The notes: generated from the letters alone by a model not told the origin. A DNA stretch of 64,000 bases from Okapia johnstoni (GCA_024291935.2 CM044309.1:34620001-34684000), one strand, 5' to 3'. Positions 1-12,390 are shown, numbered from the stretch's first letter. Numbers and translations: made by a program.

Positions 1-90
1 ATCTATGTTGGCAGAAAAACAGAGTAAATTAACCTTCCTGCTTGCCATTTGGGGAAAGATGATTTAAAAAGTTTTACATTTAAACTTCTG

Positions 91-296
91 GGCTTCCCTG
101 GTAGTTCAGCTGGTTAAGAATCTGCCTGCAATACAGGAGACCTGGATTCGATCCCTAGGTTGGGAAGATCCCCTGGAGAAGGGCATGGCAACCCACTCCA
201 GTATTCTTGCCTGGAGTATCCTATGGACAGAGGAGCCTGGTAAGCTATAGTCCATAGGGTCACAAAGAGTTGGACATGACTGAAACGATTTAGCTT
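91..296 (+). repeat. Bov-tA SINE
   Basis: This is a nearly full-length ruminant tRNA-Glu-derived SINE. The tRNA-like head carries a B-box-like ggattcgatccc, followed by the Bov-A body (actccagtattcttgcctgg, then the ggacagaggagcctgg block). Such elements are copied in trans by BovB LINE machinery. No clear TSD was found. Any open frame over it is an artefact. Confidence 0.93.
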
Positions 297-917
297 GTGT
301 GCATGCAAACTCCTACTTCCTCCAACATATTGAGAGTAAACACCTAGGAGACTGCAGAGGTTGCTAAGCTTCTCTTTTGCAAGGAAAACATCATTTTGGA
401 TCGCATCTATATGCGTCTAATAATGGCAATGTTCCTCCTTTTATTTGGAGTTTAGGCTGCTTCTTTTTGTAAATACCTTGTGTCATACAGCCTCATGTGT
501 AGTTAGGTTAACCCATTCTTAGAGCTGTTAGATGTTATTTCAGTGCCTATACTTGAGGGTGTTTCTTTCTTTCTTGTTGTTTCTAACTCAAATGCATTTG
601 ATAGAAAGCTAAAGTCTTTTGAATATCTCCTGGATCTGAGTCACCTCAGGTTTTGTCTAAGTTCTCCTGAAATGTTTTTGGTAGGGCAGATGTTTAAATA
701 ATCTTCAGTAGATTAATTTCACCAGGGATCATGTCTTCTTCCATGGTGTAATACAAAGCCTGTAGGCTTTAAAAGAGATAGAGTCTGAAAGCATCCTTCC
801 ACCACACCTTCTTGTGTGACCCAAATAGCTTCCTTAAGCTTGTTGAGGCTGAGCTTCCTAGTAGTAAAATGTGCATATTACCTACATTTCAGGCTTCTTA
901 GAAAGATTAGAGAAGAT
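297..917. other. Unannotated AT-rich interval
   Basis: I see no gene, recognisable repeat or regulatory element here. There is only a short pyrimidine run (ttctttctttcttg) near 563-576. Confidence 0.5.
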
Positions 918-1132
918 TGCATGCTTGCATGGGTGCTCATTCACGTCCAACTCCTTGTGACTCCATGGTCTATATAGCCTGCCAGGCTCCTCTGTACATG
1001 GAATTTTCCAGGCAAGAATACTGGAGTGGGTTGTCATTTTCTTCTCCAGGGCTCTTCCCAACCCAGGGATCAAACCTATGTTTCTTATGTCTCCTACACT
1101 GGCAGGCAGGTTCTTTACTGCTAATGCCACCT
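918..1132 (-). repeat. Bov-tA SINE
   Basis: Antisense Bov-tA. The 3' end lies at the left (gtccaactccttgtgactcc), then ggcaagaatactggagtggg, with the decayed tRNA-like head at the right edge. Divergence in the head suggests moderate age. No TSD could be defined. Confidence 0.9.
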
Positions 1133-2504
1133 TCAAACATATATAAAATACATATAAAACATTTTTCATGATACACAGAAGGCCCTCAAATGTATATTGT
1201 CTTCAGGAAAAGGTTCTTCTTTATCATTTTCCTATGCTTTCATACGAACAGAAGCAATAAATATCTTGCATAACTTTATAGAAACTGTCTCATGCCCAAG
1301 TGAACAGGGAGTTCTTACCTACTCCTGCTCTCTTTATAAAATAAATGTAAAACAATTGTGATGTTGTAGTTTCCATGAGTAGTTAGAGTTTGATTATCAC
1401 TGTGGATTGATTTATAGCATCACATTTTTCTTTAGGATGAACTTACTGCTGAATATGTATGTGACCAAAACATTCAGTTTTTTTTTACCTTTTATTTATT
1501 TTTAATTTTTTGTTTAGAGTTTTTAAACAACTGGAGAGAGCTGGCTTGATGAATATTCCACTGAAAGTTCTACTGATGATCATTTATATTCTACTGATGA
1601 TCAGACAAAACGACCTCTGGAGAATGAATGTCAGTCCTGGCCAATTCAACAATGGATTCCCAAACAAGTTACAAGTTAAATTTTTATTACACATGGTTGC
1701 ATCTAGTCTTGTAGAATTCTTAGAATATCTCAGGTTTATCATTCAATAATAAATATCCATGCATTATACTATATGGCATGTCCTTTAAAAAGGAATGAGA
1801 GTCAAGGAATGATTTGGAGGCATATTGTCACAACCACATATATATAAAGGAGAGAAGACATTGAAGAGGATGAAGGATGAACGGGTGAGAGATATATAGA
1901 CTTCTCTTCCGAAGCAATGAACTCAAGATGGAGAGCGTGGGGTAAAGCATGAGGAGAGAGGACATTGTGAAGTCTATCATTATAGCAGTGGGTGGGATTG
2001 ATGTGCATACTTTTGTTACCCAGGCATGAAAGTTGAGGTGTTCGCTCCCCTTTCTGCCCCACTTGACAAATCATTTCAGTAATGTCTGCATTTGACAGAA
2101 GGCACTTTGAAGACATGTGAACTGTGTGGGAGGAATATTGGAATATAAAGAAGAATTTGTACCCTCTGACCAGGAAACTAGAAAGTGTCTGGAGGATAGC
2201 AACATGGGGAATCCAGGGAAACAGACGGTTTCAAGCTCTAATCAGCCAAGAGTTGCTGGTTCCTGTCTTCTCGGTGATTTCAGAGTGCGGTATAGTGATT
2301 AATAAGCAAATTAAAGTACTTATACCTTGAAGGGCACATTAATTCCATGGATCTGGGTCCAGATCTCTTAAAATTCAGAAATACTTTGATTCTTTTTAAG
2401 TTTCTTTTCAAAAGAGGAGATAAAGTAGCAATAAATCAGAAAAAGATATCTCTATATGCCAAACTTAGGAATAATGCTTATTTGGACAAAGGTAGATGTG
2501 GATC
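1133..2504. other. Unannotated interval with a small duplication
   Basis: No exon or known repeat is recognised. TTCTACTGATGATCA occurs twice, at 1568-1582 and 1589-1603, which looks like a local 21-bp tandem duplication. T-rich tracts lie around 1478-1513. Confidence 0.5.
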
Positions 2505-2720
2505 GGGCTTCCCAGGTGGTGCTAGCGGTAAAGAACCTGCCTGCCAATGCAGGAGACATAAGAGACACAGGCCAAATTTCCCCTGGAGAAGGGAATGGCT
2601 ACCCACTCCAGTATTCTTGCCTGGAGAATCCCATGGACAGAGGAGCCTGGTGGGCTACGGTCCATAGGGTCGCAAAGAGTTGCACACCACTGAAGTGACT
2701 TAGCAGCAATAGCAGCAGAT
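2505..2720 (+). repeat. Bov-tA SINE (Bov-tA2-like)
   Basis: It starts gggcttcccaggtggtgcta and ends in a CAG-rich tail. The head has lost about 20 bp across the B-box (the text jumps from agacacagg to ttcccctggag), so its internal pol III promoter is broken. An imperfect TSD is likely: GTAGATGTGGA at 2492-2502 against GCAGATGTAGA around 2716-2726. Confidence 0.9.
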
Positions 2721-3259
2721 GTAGAACACCTCATTATATTCACATTCAAGGCTGATCTGAAATTAACCTGGAGATACTCAGGTGTTGTCCCCTCTGTGGA
2801 AAGCTTTTTGACAGCAGGAACATAAGACATTGTTTTTCACTATTTAAAGCCACCTGAAGGTAGACACCGTGTACTCCCCACCTACCTCCACCTGCTGTCT
2901 CATCTATCAGACCAATCACGGTACCCTGCAAAGACAGGCACTCAGTCACGTAACATGAAGAACAAGACGGTGCAAAAAGAGAGCCGCAGAGCAGTTACCC
3001 AGACACGTGCATCCTAAATCAACAGCTTTGCTTTGGGAATTAAAAGAGAAGCTTATATTTTATAAAGTACAATAGTAGGAAAGAAGAGAAATCCATTTGT
3101 TTGGGTTAAGGTGGTCAAGCAAGACATGTTGTATGTCATCCTCCTCTCTAGCTCCATGCCTCAGTATTTTATTATTTTGGGTAGAGAGAGTCGGGGGGAA
3201 CTGGTCAAAGTTTTCATATCTGTTTACCTAAGAAGTGGTGTTGACATTAGTCTCTTTAT
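2721..3259. other. Unannotated interval
   Basis: Nothing recognisable as coding, RNA or repeat. Confidence 0.45.
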
Positions 3260-3790
3260 TTTACTTTAAAATTGTATTTATTTTTAAATTTTAGACAGCC
3301 TACTTTTTTATTGACATTAATTGATTTGCAATAAAAATTAGTTTCTGGTGTACAACATAGTGATTTGATATTCTTGTGTGTGAGTGCACTCAGTCGCTTC
3401 AGTTGTGTCTGATTCTTTTGTGACCCTATGGACTATAACCCACCAGGTTCCTCTGCCCATGGGATTCTCCAGGCAAGAATACTGGCGTGGGTTGCCATGC
3501 CTTTCTCCAAGGGATCTTCCCAACCCAGGGATTGAACCCAGGTCTCCTGCATTGCACACAGATTCTTTACCCACTGAACCACCTGGAAGCCCAATTTTAT
3601 ATTCATATACAATATGAAATAATCGCTATGATAAGTTTAATTACCAACTGTCACCATACAAAGTTATTGCAAAATTGTTAACTATATTCTCTATGCTGTA
3701 CACTTCATCCCCATGACCTTTTTTATACCTGGAAGTTTGTACAGTTTTTCTTACATCCTCTTGTCACCTGATGGTTTCTGGATTCTCCAA
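3260..3790 (-). repeat. L1 3'-end fragment, antisense, split by a SINE
   Basis: The text on either side of the SINE at 3374-3593 (ggtgtacaacatagtgattt on the left; the gtcaccatacaaagttattgc stretch on the right) matches my memory of the 3' UTR of older mammalian L1 elements in reverse orientation. The two pieces join smoothly if the SINE and one TSD copy are removed. Confidence 0.65.
3374..3593 (-). repeat. Bov-tA SINE inserted in L1
   Basis: A complete antisense Bov-tA. It is flanked by an 11-bp TSD with one mismatch, ATTTGATATTC (3363-3373) and ATTTTATATTC (3594-3604), which shows insertion into the older L1 fragment. Confidence 0.93.
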
Positions 3791-3803
3791 ATGATTTGCC
3801 TCA

Positions 3804-4672
3804 TCAGTTCAGTGACTCAGTAGTGCCTGACTCTTTGCAATTCCGTGGAGTGCAGCACACCAGACTTCCTTGTCCTTCACCAACTCTTGGAGCTTACTCA
3901 AACTCATGTCCATTGAGTCGGTGATGCCATCCAACCATCTCATCCTCTGTCGTCCCGTTCTCCTTCTGCCCTGAATCTTTTCCAGCATCAGGGTCTTTTC
4001 CAATGAGTTAGCTCTTCACATCAGGTGGCCAAAGTATTGGAGTTTCAGCTTCAGCATTAGTCCTTCCAATGAATATTCAGAACTGACTTCCTTTAGGATG
4101 GATTGGTTGGATCTCTTTGCAGTCCAAGGGACTCTCAAGAGTTTTCTCCAGCACCACAGTTCAAAAGCATCAATTCTTCGGCACTCAGCTTTCTTTATAG
4201 TCCAACTCTCACATCCATACATGACTACTGGAAAAAACATAGCTTTGACTAGACAGACCTTTGTTGGCAAAGTAATGTCTCTGCTCTTTAATATGCTATC
4301 TAGGTTGGTCATAACTTTTCTTCCAAGAAGCAAGCGTCTTTGAATTTCATGGCTGCAGTCACCATCTGCAGTGATTTGGAGCCTCCCAAATAAAATCTGT
4401 CACTGTTTCCTTTGTTTCCCAATCTATTTGCCATGAAGTGGTGGGACCAGATGCCATGATCTTCAGTTTTTGAATGCCGAGTTTGAAGCCAACGTTTTCA
4501 CTCTCCTCTTTCACTTTCATCAAGAGACTCTTTAGTTCTTCTTCACTTTCTGCCATGAGGGTGGTGTCATCTGCATATCTGAGGTTATTGATATTTCTCC
4601 CAGCAATCTTGATTCCAGCTTGTGCTTTTTCCAGCCCAGCATTTCTCGTGATGTACTCTGCATATCAGTTAA
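3804..4672 (-). repeat. BovB (RTE) LINE, 5'-truncated, antisense
   Basis: The 3' part of a BovB LINE in reverse orientation, about 870 bp of the roughly 3.2-kb family length. On the minus strand it encodes the end of the reverse transcriptase: a YADD catalytic box lies at 4566-4577, followed by the conserved C-terminal region. The frame is interrupted into segments. A perfect 10-bp TSD, ATTTGCCTCA, flanks it at 3794-3803 and 4673-4682, marking a simple 5'-truncated insertion. Confidence 0.95.
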
Positions 4673-4682
4673 ATTTGCCTCA

Positions 4683-5419
4683 GAAAATGAAAGAGATGTG
4701 ATGGGTGTGACCCTAGACTCCAGAAGTTGGTAAATTACCAGTGTCTGGTTCTGCCCACGTGATTTAGCACAAAGACTTTGTAGTCTTCTGTTGCTCTGTT
4801 GATGTCAGAGATGCAAGCTGAATTAAAGATTTGCTTAACTGCTAATTAAGGATTTGTGCTGAAACTGGGAAATGTCCCAGGTTTGACAGTATATCCATCC
4901 GTGTTAGTATTTCTCAGATCTTTCACTTTTGGAATTTATTTGCTTTCTAAAAATTTGTGTGACAAATCATTTTTTTCTTCAAGTTTTCTCAGTGGGGAAT
5001 TTTTGTACTTTTATGTATACCCTTCAAAATATACTTACCAGTTTCTCTTAACCCTCTTTCGGTTTGCCCTGACTGTGATCTTTGGCCTGATAGATGCATT
5101 TGACGCATAAAGAATATTCCAAAAGTGAATTTTCATTGGCTTATTTTTCACTTACCTCAGGTTAATGCCTGTTTATATTTTAAAACATCACACAATTCCA
5201 ATTAATATTAGACATCAGGAGATATGCAAATAGTATAAGCACTGATTCATCTTTGATGTGTGAAAAAAGCTACTTAAAATTCATTATATCCCACTAAAAA
5301 TAATTTGGAATAAATTAAGTGTTTTCAAAGGCTATTCCACCCCAAGAGTTCCCCCCAGAGTTTCAAAATAAATATATCTTTCATTAGCAATGAGGAATTC
5401 TTTTAGCCCCAACAAGGAG
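4683..5419. other. Unannotated interval
   Basis: AT-rich DNA between two BovB copies. An 84-codon open frame at 4856-5110 has no recognisable domain or splice context. Confidence 0.45.
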
Positions 5420-5451
5420 CTAATTCTTTACCAGCTGAGCCACAAGGGAAG
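5420..5451 (-). repeat. Bov-tA head fragment at a BovB junction
   Basis: About 30 bp match the reverse complement of the Bov-tA tRNA-like head (ttctttaccagctgagccac, then aagggaagcc). It runs straight into BovB, sharing the short string gaagcc with the BovB text, so it may be a microhomology junction. Confidence 0.5.
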
Positions 5452-7336
5452 CCTTACAAATAGCTGTGAAAAGAAGAGAAGCAAAAAGCAAAGGAGAAAA
5501 GGAAAGATATACACATTTGAATGCAGAGTTCCAAAGAATAGCAAGGAGAGATAAGAAAGCCTTCCTCAGTGATCAGTGCAAAGAAATAGAGGAAAATAAT
5601 AGAATGGGGAAGACTAGAGATCTATTTAAGAAAATTAGAGATACCAAGGGAACATTTCATGCAAAGATGGGTACAATAAAGGACAGAAATAGTATGGGCC
5701 TAACAGAAACAGAAGATATTAAGAAGAGGTGGCAAGAATACATAGAAGAATTATACAAAAAAGATCTTCATGACACAGATAATCATGATGGTGTGATCAC
5801 TTACCTAGAGCCAGACATCCTGGATGTGAAGTCAAGAGGGCCTCAGGAAGCATTACTATGAACAAAGCTAGTGGAGGTAATGGAATTCCAGTTGAGCTAT
5901 TTCAAATCTTAAAAGATGATGCTGAGAAAGTGCTGCACTCAATATGCCAGAAAATTTGGAAAACTCAGCAGTGGCCACAGGACTGGAAAAGGTCAGTTTT
6001 CATTCCAATCCCAAAGAAAGGCAATGCCAAAGAATGCTCAAATGACTGCACAATTGCACTCATCTCACACGCTAGCAAAGTAATGCTCAAAATTCTCCAA
6101 GCCAGGCTTCAACAATATGTGAACCGTGAACTTCCAGATGTTCAAGCTGATTTTAGAAAAGGCAGAGGAGCCAGAGATCCAATTGCCAACATCCACTGGA
6201 TTATCGAAAAAGCAAGAGAGTTCCAGAAGAACATCTACTTCTATTTTATTGACTGTGCTGAAGCCTTTGACTGTGTGGATCACAACAAACTGTGGAAAAT
6301 TCTTCAAGAGATGGGAATACCAGATCACCTGACCTGCCTCTTGTGAAATCTGTATGCAGGTCAAGAAGTAACAGTTAGAACTGGACATGGAACAACAGAC
6401 TGGTTCCAAATAAGAAAAGGAGTACATCAAGGCTGTATATTGTCACCCTACATATTTAACTTATATGCAGAGGACATCATGGGAAATGCCAGCCCGCATG
6501 AAGCACAAACTGGAATCAAGATTGCTGGGAGAAAAATCAATAACCTCAGATATGCAGATGACAACACCCTTGTGGCAGAAAGTGAAGAAGAACTAAAGAG
6601 CCTCTTGATGACAATGAAAGAGGAGAGTGAAAAAGTTGGCTTAAAGCTCAACATTCAGAAAACTAAGATCATGGTATCTGGTCCCATCACTTCATGGCAA
6701 ATAGATAGGGAAACAAAGGAAACAGTGTCAGACTTTATTTTGGGGGGGCTCCAAAATCACTGCTGATGGTGACTGCAGCCATGAAATTGAAAGACACTTG
6801 CTCCTTGGAGGAAAAGTTATGACCAACCTAGACAGCATATTAAAAAGCAGAGACATTGCTTTGCCAACAAATGTCTGTCTAGTCAAAGCTGTGGTTTTTC
6901 CAGTAGTCATGCATGGATGTGAGAGTTGGACTATAAATAAAGCTAAGTCCCAAAGAATTGATGCTTTTACTGTGGTGTTGGAGAAGACTCTTGAAAGTCC
7001 CTGGACTGCAAGGAGATCCAACCAGTCCATCCTAAAGGAAGTCAGTCTGAATATTCATTGGAAAGACTAATGCTGAAGCTGAAACTCCAATACTTTGGCC
7101 ACCTGATGCGAAGAACTGACTCATTTGAAAAGATCCTGATGCTGGGTAAGATTGAGGGCAGCAGGAGAATGGGACGACAGAGGATGAGATGGTTGCATGG
7201 CATCACCGACTCAACGGACATGAGTTTGGGTGGGCTCTGGGAGTTGGTATTGGACAGGCAGGCCTGGCGTGCTGCAGGTCATGGGGTCGCAAAGAGCTGG
7301 ACACGACTGAGCAATTGATCTGAACTGAACTGAGAT
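5448..7336 (+). repeat. BovB LINE, 5'-truncated, decayed reverse transcriptase
   Basis: The longest BovB copy (about 1.9 kb, sense), covering the linker, the reverse-transcriptase domain and the 3' end (aactgaactga). RT landmarks on the plus strand: motif A region FIDCAEAFD around 6243-6270, the GCILSP block around 6430-6450 and catalytic YADD at 6551-6562. It is inactive. The frame shifts near 5822-5861, a TGA stop sits at 6344-6346, another shift occurs at a G-run near 6741-6747, and a further one around 6965-7060. Readable pieces are 5466-5861, 5858-6346, 6440-6766, 6798-7070 and 7058-7318. The upstream endonuclease part is absent. Confidence 0.96.
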
Positions 7337-8646
7337 GTAATGTTTTTGAAGATAGTTTTGTTTGTGTAAGTTCTCTTCTCTTGCTAGTTAGCTGAGAGAT
7401 TTGTATTAGGGGTTGATATTAGATTTATCAAATATTCTTCTTTAGTCTGTTGACACAGTATATTGTTTGATTTTTGAGTTTTTAAGAAACTCTACATTTC
7501 TAAAGTAAACCTAGTTTGTTTGTGGTAGCTTTTTCTTTTTATATAATGATGGATTTAATTTGATGACATTTTGTTAAGGAGTTATCATCTAAGCCCATGA
7601 GGGATTTGGTTCTATAGTTTTGTTTTGTTGTAAAGCATTTATCTGGTTTTGGCATAAAAGTAATATTACTATAAAGTGTGTTGGTAACTATTATCTCCTC
7701 AATATTCTGGGGAAAAAATCACTTTATCATTTTCCTGTTCTCTATGTATTTCTGCTACAATCTTTATTATTTCCTTCCTTCTGCTTACTTTGGTTTTCAT
7801 TTGTCCCTATTGTCCCCTTGATTGTTATGATGAAAGCTAAAATAATTGATTTGAGACCTTTATTTTCTAACATAGGTATTTTAGTTTTATTTCCTTTTGT
7901 TTTTGTTGTTCAGTCACTAAGTCATGTCCTACTCTGTGACCAAATGGACTGCAGCACATCAGGCTCCTCTGTCCTCTACTATCTCCCGGAGTCTGCTCAA
8001 ATTCATGTCTGTTGAGTCGGTGATGCTATCTAACCATAGCATCCTCTGTCACCCCCTTCTTCTCCTGCCTTCAGTATCCCTCTGCATCAGTGTCTTTTCC
8101 AATGATTCAGCTCTTTGTATTAGGTGGCCATAGCATTTGAGTTTCAGCATTAGTTCTTCCAATGAATATTCAGGGTTAATTTCCTTTAGGATTGACTGGT
8201 TTGATCTCCTTGCAGTACTTATTTCAAGTACTGCTTTAGTTACATTCCACAAATTTTGATAGGCTATGATTTTATATTTATTCAATTCAAAATGCTTTCT
8301 AAGTGTAGATTTGGAAATGTGCAATTTTGTTTCAAATATATGGGACTTTTCCAGGTATGTTACTGTTACTGATTTAAAATTAAATTCTACTTTGGTTAGA
8401 TACATGCTTGGTATGATTTGATTCCTTTTAAATATATTCAAACATGCTTGATAGTATATGATATATCTAGTGGATGTTCTGTGTGCACTTGAATATTTAA
8501 TCTGTTGTTGAGTGAATATTTTACAAATGTTATTTAGGATAAAATTGGTCACGTTTTCTATATATTGATATTCTGTCCACTTGCATCTGTTATTAGGAAA
8601 GAAATGTTAAAAATCTCAGACTATTATTTTGCATTTGTCTACTCAA
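7337..8646 (-). repeat. L1 ORF2 region fragment, antisense, split by BovB
   Basis: Antisense text such as gttatcatctaagcccatgag, tatctggttttggcata and acattccacaaattttgat resembles L1 ORF2 coding sequence read backwards. It is too diverged to leave a long frame. A BovB 3' fragment interrupts it at 7903-8216. The right edge coincides with a SINE. Confidence 0.7.
7903..8216 (-). repeat. BovB 3'-end fragment inserted in L1
   Basis: About 310 bp of antisense BovB 3' end (gagtcggtgatgctatctaa, then gattcagctctttgta and ttgatctccttgcag). It lies between two halves of the same antisense L1, so it is younger than that L1. The TSD is not clear. Confidence 0.9.
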
Positions 8647-8647
8647 A

Positions 8648-8850
8648 GGGCTTCCCTCTGAGTGGCTCAGTGGTAAAGAATTTGCCTGCTAATGCAGAAG
8701 TGAGTTTGATCTCTGGGTCAGGAAGATCCCCTGGAGAAGGAAATTGTAGCCCATTCCAGTATAGCCAGGGAAATCCCATGGACGGAGGAGCCTGGCTGGC
8801 TACAGTCCACAGGGTCATAGAGTTAGACACAACTGAGCTACTAAGCACAT
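8648..8850 (+). repeat. Bov-tA SINE
   Basis: Sense Bov-tA with an altered head (ttccctctgagtggctcag) and a small deletion in the body near 8760 (ccagtatagccaggg replaces the attcttgcctgg block). The tail is CACAGCACA-like. Confidence 0.9.
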
Positions 8851-9608
8851 CACAGCACATAAATGTAGCATATGTACCCTATGAGCCAGACTCCATAAAG
8901 AAGTTGGTACTCAGCCATAGGTTGCAGTAAAGATTCATGCCAATGAGCAAACATTGCATTTTATAAGGATCAAGCCGGTTAAGTATGATACATATAAGCC
9001 ATGTTAGGCTAACATTTTAGGCTGCTGTGGAATGTGAATTTAGCTCTGCTGGGATGAAAGGAGCCCAAGCATTCTAATTTTGAGTTTTGGGGGACTTTCT
9101 CAAATTTAATATAATTTTTTTAATGCCAACTGGAAAAACATTAATTGGGATTAAATATGCCTCCAACAATGGGAGAGAGACATGATAAAAATAGTTTGCA
9201 AAGAAAAATAAATTTAGTTTTGAATTCCAGATTTCATGTCTTTGAAATTCAATTTTGCTACATGTATGTATGAAAGACAGAAATAAGGAATGGAAACCAA
9301 TAACATTTTCAAGAGAAAAGCATGTGATCTTCTGGCTTGCAGTCTTTCTCTACTTCAATCTATCATTTATACTAATGCTTGGAAAAGATTTTTAAAATAC
9401 TTCTTTGCACACATTACCTAATCTCCACAAATTTCAGTGTTTTCTTTAGTTTATATAAAAAAATCTAGACTTTATGCTAACTTAATCTTCCACATTTGGG
9501 TTCCTGTGTAACTGTTTTTAATCCTAATTGCTGTTTCCGCCCTCCCCAACTCCAAGCAGGATTCTCCCTTTTACTCAAATAGATTTATTAGATTTCTTAC
9601 AGATACCA
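8851..9608. other. Unannotated interval
   Basis: AT-rich; no gene, RNA or repeat recognised. Confidence 0.45.
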
Positions 9609-9812
9609 GGCTTCCCTGGTGGCTCAAACAGTAAGAGTTTGCCTGCAATGCAGAAGACTCGGTTTCAGTCCCTGGGTTGGGAAGATCCCCTGGAGAAGAA
9701 AATGGTACTCACTCCAGTATTCTTGCCTGGAGAATCCCATGGACAGAGGAGCCTGGTGGGCTACAGTCCATGGGGTTGCAAAGAGTCAGACACTTTCACT
9801 TTCACTTTTACT
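9609..9812 (+). repeat. Bov-tA SINE
   Basis: A full-length sense element with the typical 3' tail actttcactttcacttt. The B-box is altered (ggtttcagtccctgg), so independent transcription is doubtful. Confidence 0.93.
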
Positions 9813-10589
9813 GGACATGACTTACCTCTTTGTCTTGGGTTGTCTTTTCCCCTCCTTTCTGTATGTCTAATTATAAATTTCTTTCAAAATCTATACTCAC
9901 ATCACAGATGATTTATGAAGCTTTCTCCAAATGCCTGACTCCCATGAACTGCTACAGAAAACACAGATATATCTTCATTGGCATGTGGACAATTTGGGTA
10001 TGCTTTTATCAAGGCTTTTCTTTGAACTACAAAATGCTCTCCGTTTTTCTGTCTGTAAATGCTCGTATTTTGAATGCTGAGCTTTCATCCACCATAATTC
10101 TTAATGCCCCCTAATTTACTTCTTCATAGATTCATGCAATACTCAGTTTAAAAGGTTCCATCTCTTTTAATGCATTATCTTTAAAACAGCTTTTACTCAG
10201 AAATCACTTTACTTTCCCTGCAATGTGCTCCCTGAATTGAAGTCAAGAAGTACAAATTATAACAAAGATAATCACAGCTTTTAGAGTTAGAGACAGCTAC
10301 CAGATTGGGTGTTACCTGGGACAGTGTTCCTTTCTGTGTAGAAGTTACCTTTATCAAACAATCCACCCCATCTGGGGTAGTAAATATATTTTGTATGTAC
10401 TTTGTGTGGATCATTAATGGTTGAGGTAATTAGTAAGCAACTGATATTAAAAGGTCAATTAGAATGGATTAATTTTAGCAAGAGTCCTCTTATTCAAAGA
10501 AATTAGATCATATATTTGGCTGATTAACACAGTCAAACGTGAAATTACAATACAATTTTGTGCAGTGAAGAATTAAGTTAACTCAAAGA
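9813..10589. other. Unannotated interval
   Basis: Nothing recognised. The 94-codon frame at 9830-10114 lacks any motif I know. Confidence 0.45.
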
Positions 10590-11240
10590 CAGGTCAGGCC
10601 TTTGCCTTTGGCTACTGGGAGGTAATCTTTAGTATCCTGGGATGTTCTGCCTAATAAAAGAGTCTGTCTGGGGAAAGGTACTGAAGACTAAAAGTATTAG
10701 CTTGAGCCTCTAGGAGGGACTGGAGACTAAAGGACAGCCACCTGGGTAGTATGTAATGGAGTCCCAATAAAAGCTCTGGACACTAAAGGCTTGGATGCAC
10801 TTCCTGGTTGGCAATACTCTGTACACACTGACTCCCCTGGTGGCTCAGTTGGTAAAGAATCTACCTGCAATGCAGGAGATGTGAGTTCGATCCCTGGGCC
10901 AGGAAGATCCTCTGGAGAAGGGCATGGCAACCCACTCCAGTATTCTTGCCTGGAGAATCCCATGGACAGAGGAGCCATAGGATCGTAAAGAGTCGGACAT
11001 GACCTAAATGGCTGAGCACATACATACTGATATACGTGAATATACCACACTCTTGATTCTTGAGGACAGAAAAACTCCATACTCGCTACCTTTCTTGGAC
11101 TCTTTCCTATGCTGCATCCTTGACTCACTTTAACTTGCACCCTTTCCCTGATATAAACCATAACTGTGATTGTAACAACATTTAATAAGTTACATGAGTC
11201 CTTCTAGTAAGTTATTTAACCTAAAAGTGGTTGGGGACTT
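10590..11240 (+). repeat. Old LTR-like element (ERVL/MaLR type suspected), split by a SINE
   Basis: The text includes gggatgttctgcctaataaa, agtcccaataaaagctctgg, ataaaccataactgtgattg and ccttctagtaagttatttaa. This pattern recalls an ancient mammalian LTR with a polyadenylation signal. It continues coherently on both sides of the SINE at 10831-11020. The family name is uncertain. Confidence 0.45.
10831..11020 (+). repeat. Bov-tA SINE inserted in an LTR-like element
   Basis: Sense Bov-tA with an intact-looking B-box (gagttcgatccctgg). A deletion removes the ggtgggctacagtcca block near 10975. The TSD is TACACACTG (10822-10830) against TACATACTG (11021-11029), 8 of 9 matching. Confidence 0.92.
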
Positions 11241-12296
11241 GCTTTCCTACTGAATTTCAATTATTTTTAGAAGTGAGTGTAGTCTTGTAGTGTGCTGTAA
11301 ATTTGCAGTTGGATAAACTCAACACAGATGTTCATCAGAGATATCCATAAATATTTAGAGTCTACTTCTTCTAGGCATATTGTATATATAGAGTGTGTGA
11401 AGAACTGTTGTTTAAAATAACCGAAATTTGTAGATTGTAACTCCAGTGTAACCTAGACATCTAGCTGAGGAACACACAAATAAACCCTTTGACTTACAGC
11501 ATAGAAGTGTAAATTTGTTTGCTAGTATTTTGAAAGGCATTTTCTATGAGTATGGACTCAGAGCAGGATCCTCCTAGATTTCTTCCCTGATTTTTGAACT
11601 CGTATTTCATGTGTATGTGCAATAATTCCTTGAGTAATATAATCATAATGCTAGTACAACAGACAAAATGGTTTGGGACTGCATAAACTCTTAATATGCA
11701 TACAATTTAGCTGTATGAGGAAGTATTCAAGCATACAAAAGGATAATTTAGTGTGAAGAGTTTTTTGTGTGTTGTGAGTATCTATATATAGTCTTTACAG
11801 AAGAAACAAAGTGTTAGTTGATAAGACAAATTAAATAGTTGGTCAGTTAGGAGAATTTCTGCTGTAATCGACTAAAAAGATAAGGTTTGGAGGTCAATAC
11901 TCACACTTTGATATATTTCAAAAACTAAACATCAAGCAGCATTTTAAATTACAACACCTGATCTGTAATTGCTTTTTTAACCTTTAATTTCTGTTCTATT
12001 TTCCTTTGTTTCACATAAATAATGGTTTGTCTTAGAAACTTATTAAGAGGAAGACTCAGCACAATGAGAGAATAGAAAAGCTTTTGCATTATTAGCAGTA
12101 TAAACTCTGAATAAAGGCAGTATATAGTTATAAAATGATTTGCATATAGTATAAGTAAATTTAGAATTCTTAGTGTATACTTGAATAGAGTGAAGAATTA
12201 AGCCAGTTAATGTTTGTGTGTAACAAGTGGTTTGGGAAGTGATTTGATTTACCAATCTGATCCAGTGCTCTTATCACTGTGCTTTCTTCTCAAATC
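11241..12296. other. Unannotated interval
   Basis: About 1 kb of AT-rich sequence without recognisable elements. Confidence 0.45.
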
Positions 12297-12365
12297 AGTT
12301 CAGTCCAGTTCAGTCGCTCAGCTGTGTCTGACCCTTTGCAACCCCGTGGACTGCAGCACGCCAGG
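12297..12365 (-). repeat. BovB 3'-terminal fragment
   Basis: About 70 bp of antisense BovB 3' end (gttcagtcgctcagctgtgt, ending tgcagcacgccagg). This is an extreme 5' truncation. Confidence 0.85.
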
Positions 12366-12390
12366 ACGTCATTGAATAACACTCTGAGTT

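Noticed and set aside
8049..8552. A 167-codon minus-strand frame
   Set aside because: It is a chance fusion of antisense L1 and BovB coding remnants.
10742..10770. Polyadenylation signal (aataaaa) as the end of a host transcript
   Set aside because: It lies in an old LTR-like element, and no upstream exon is visible.
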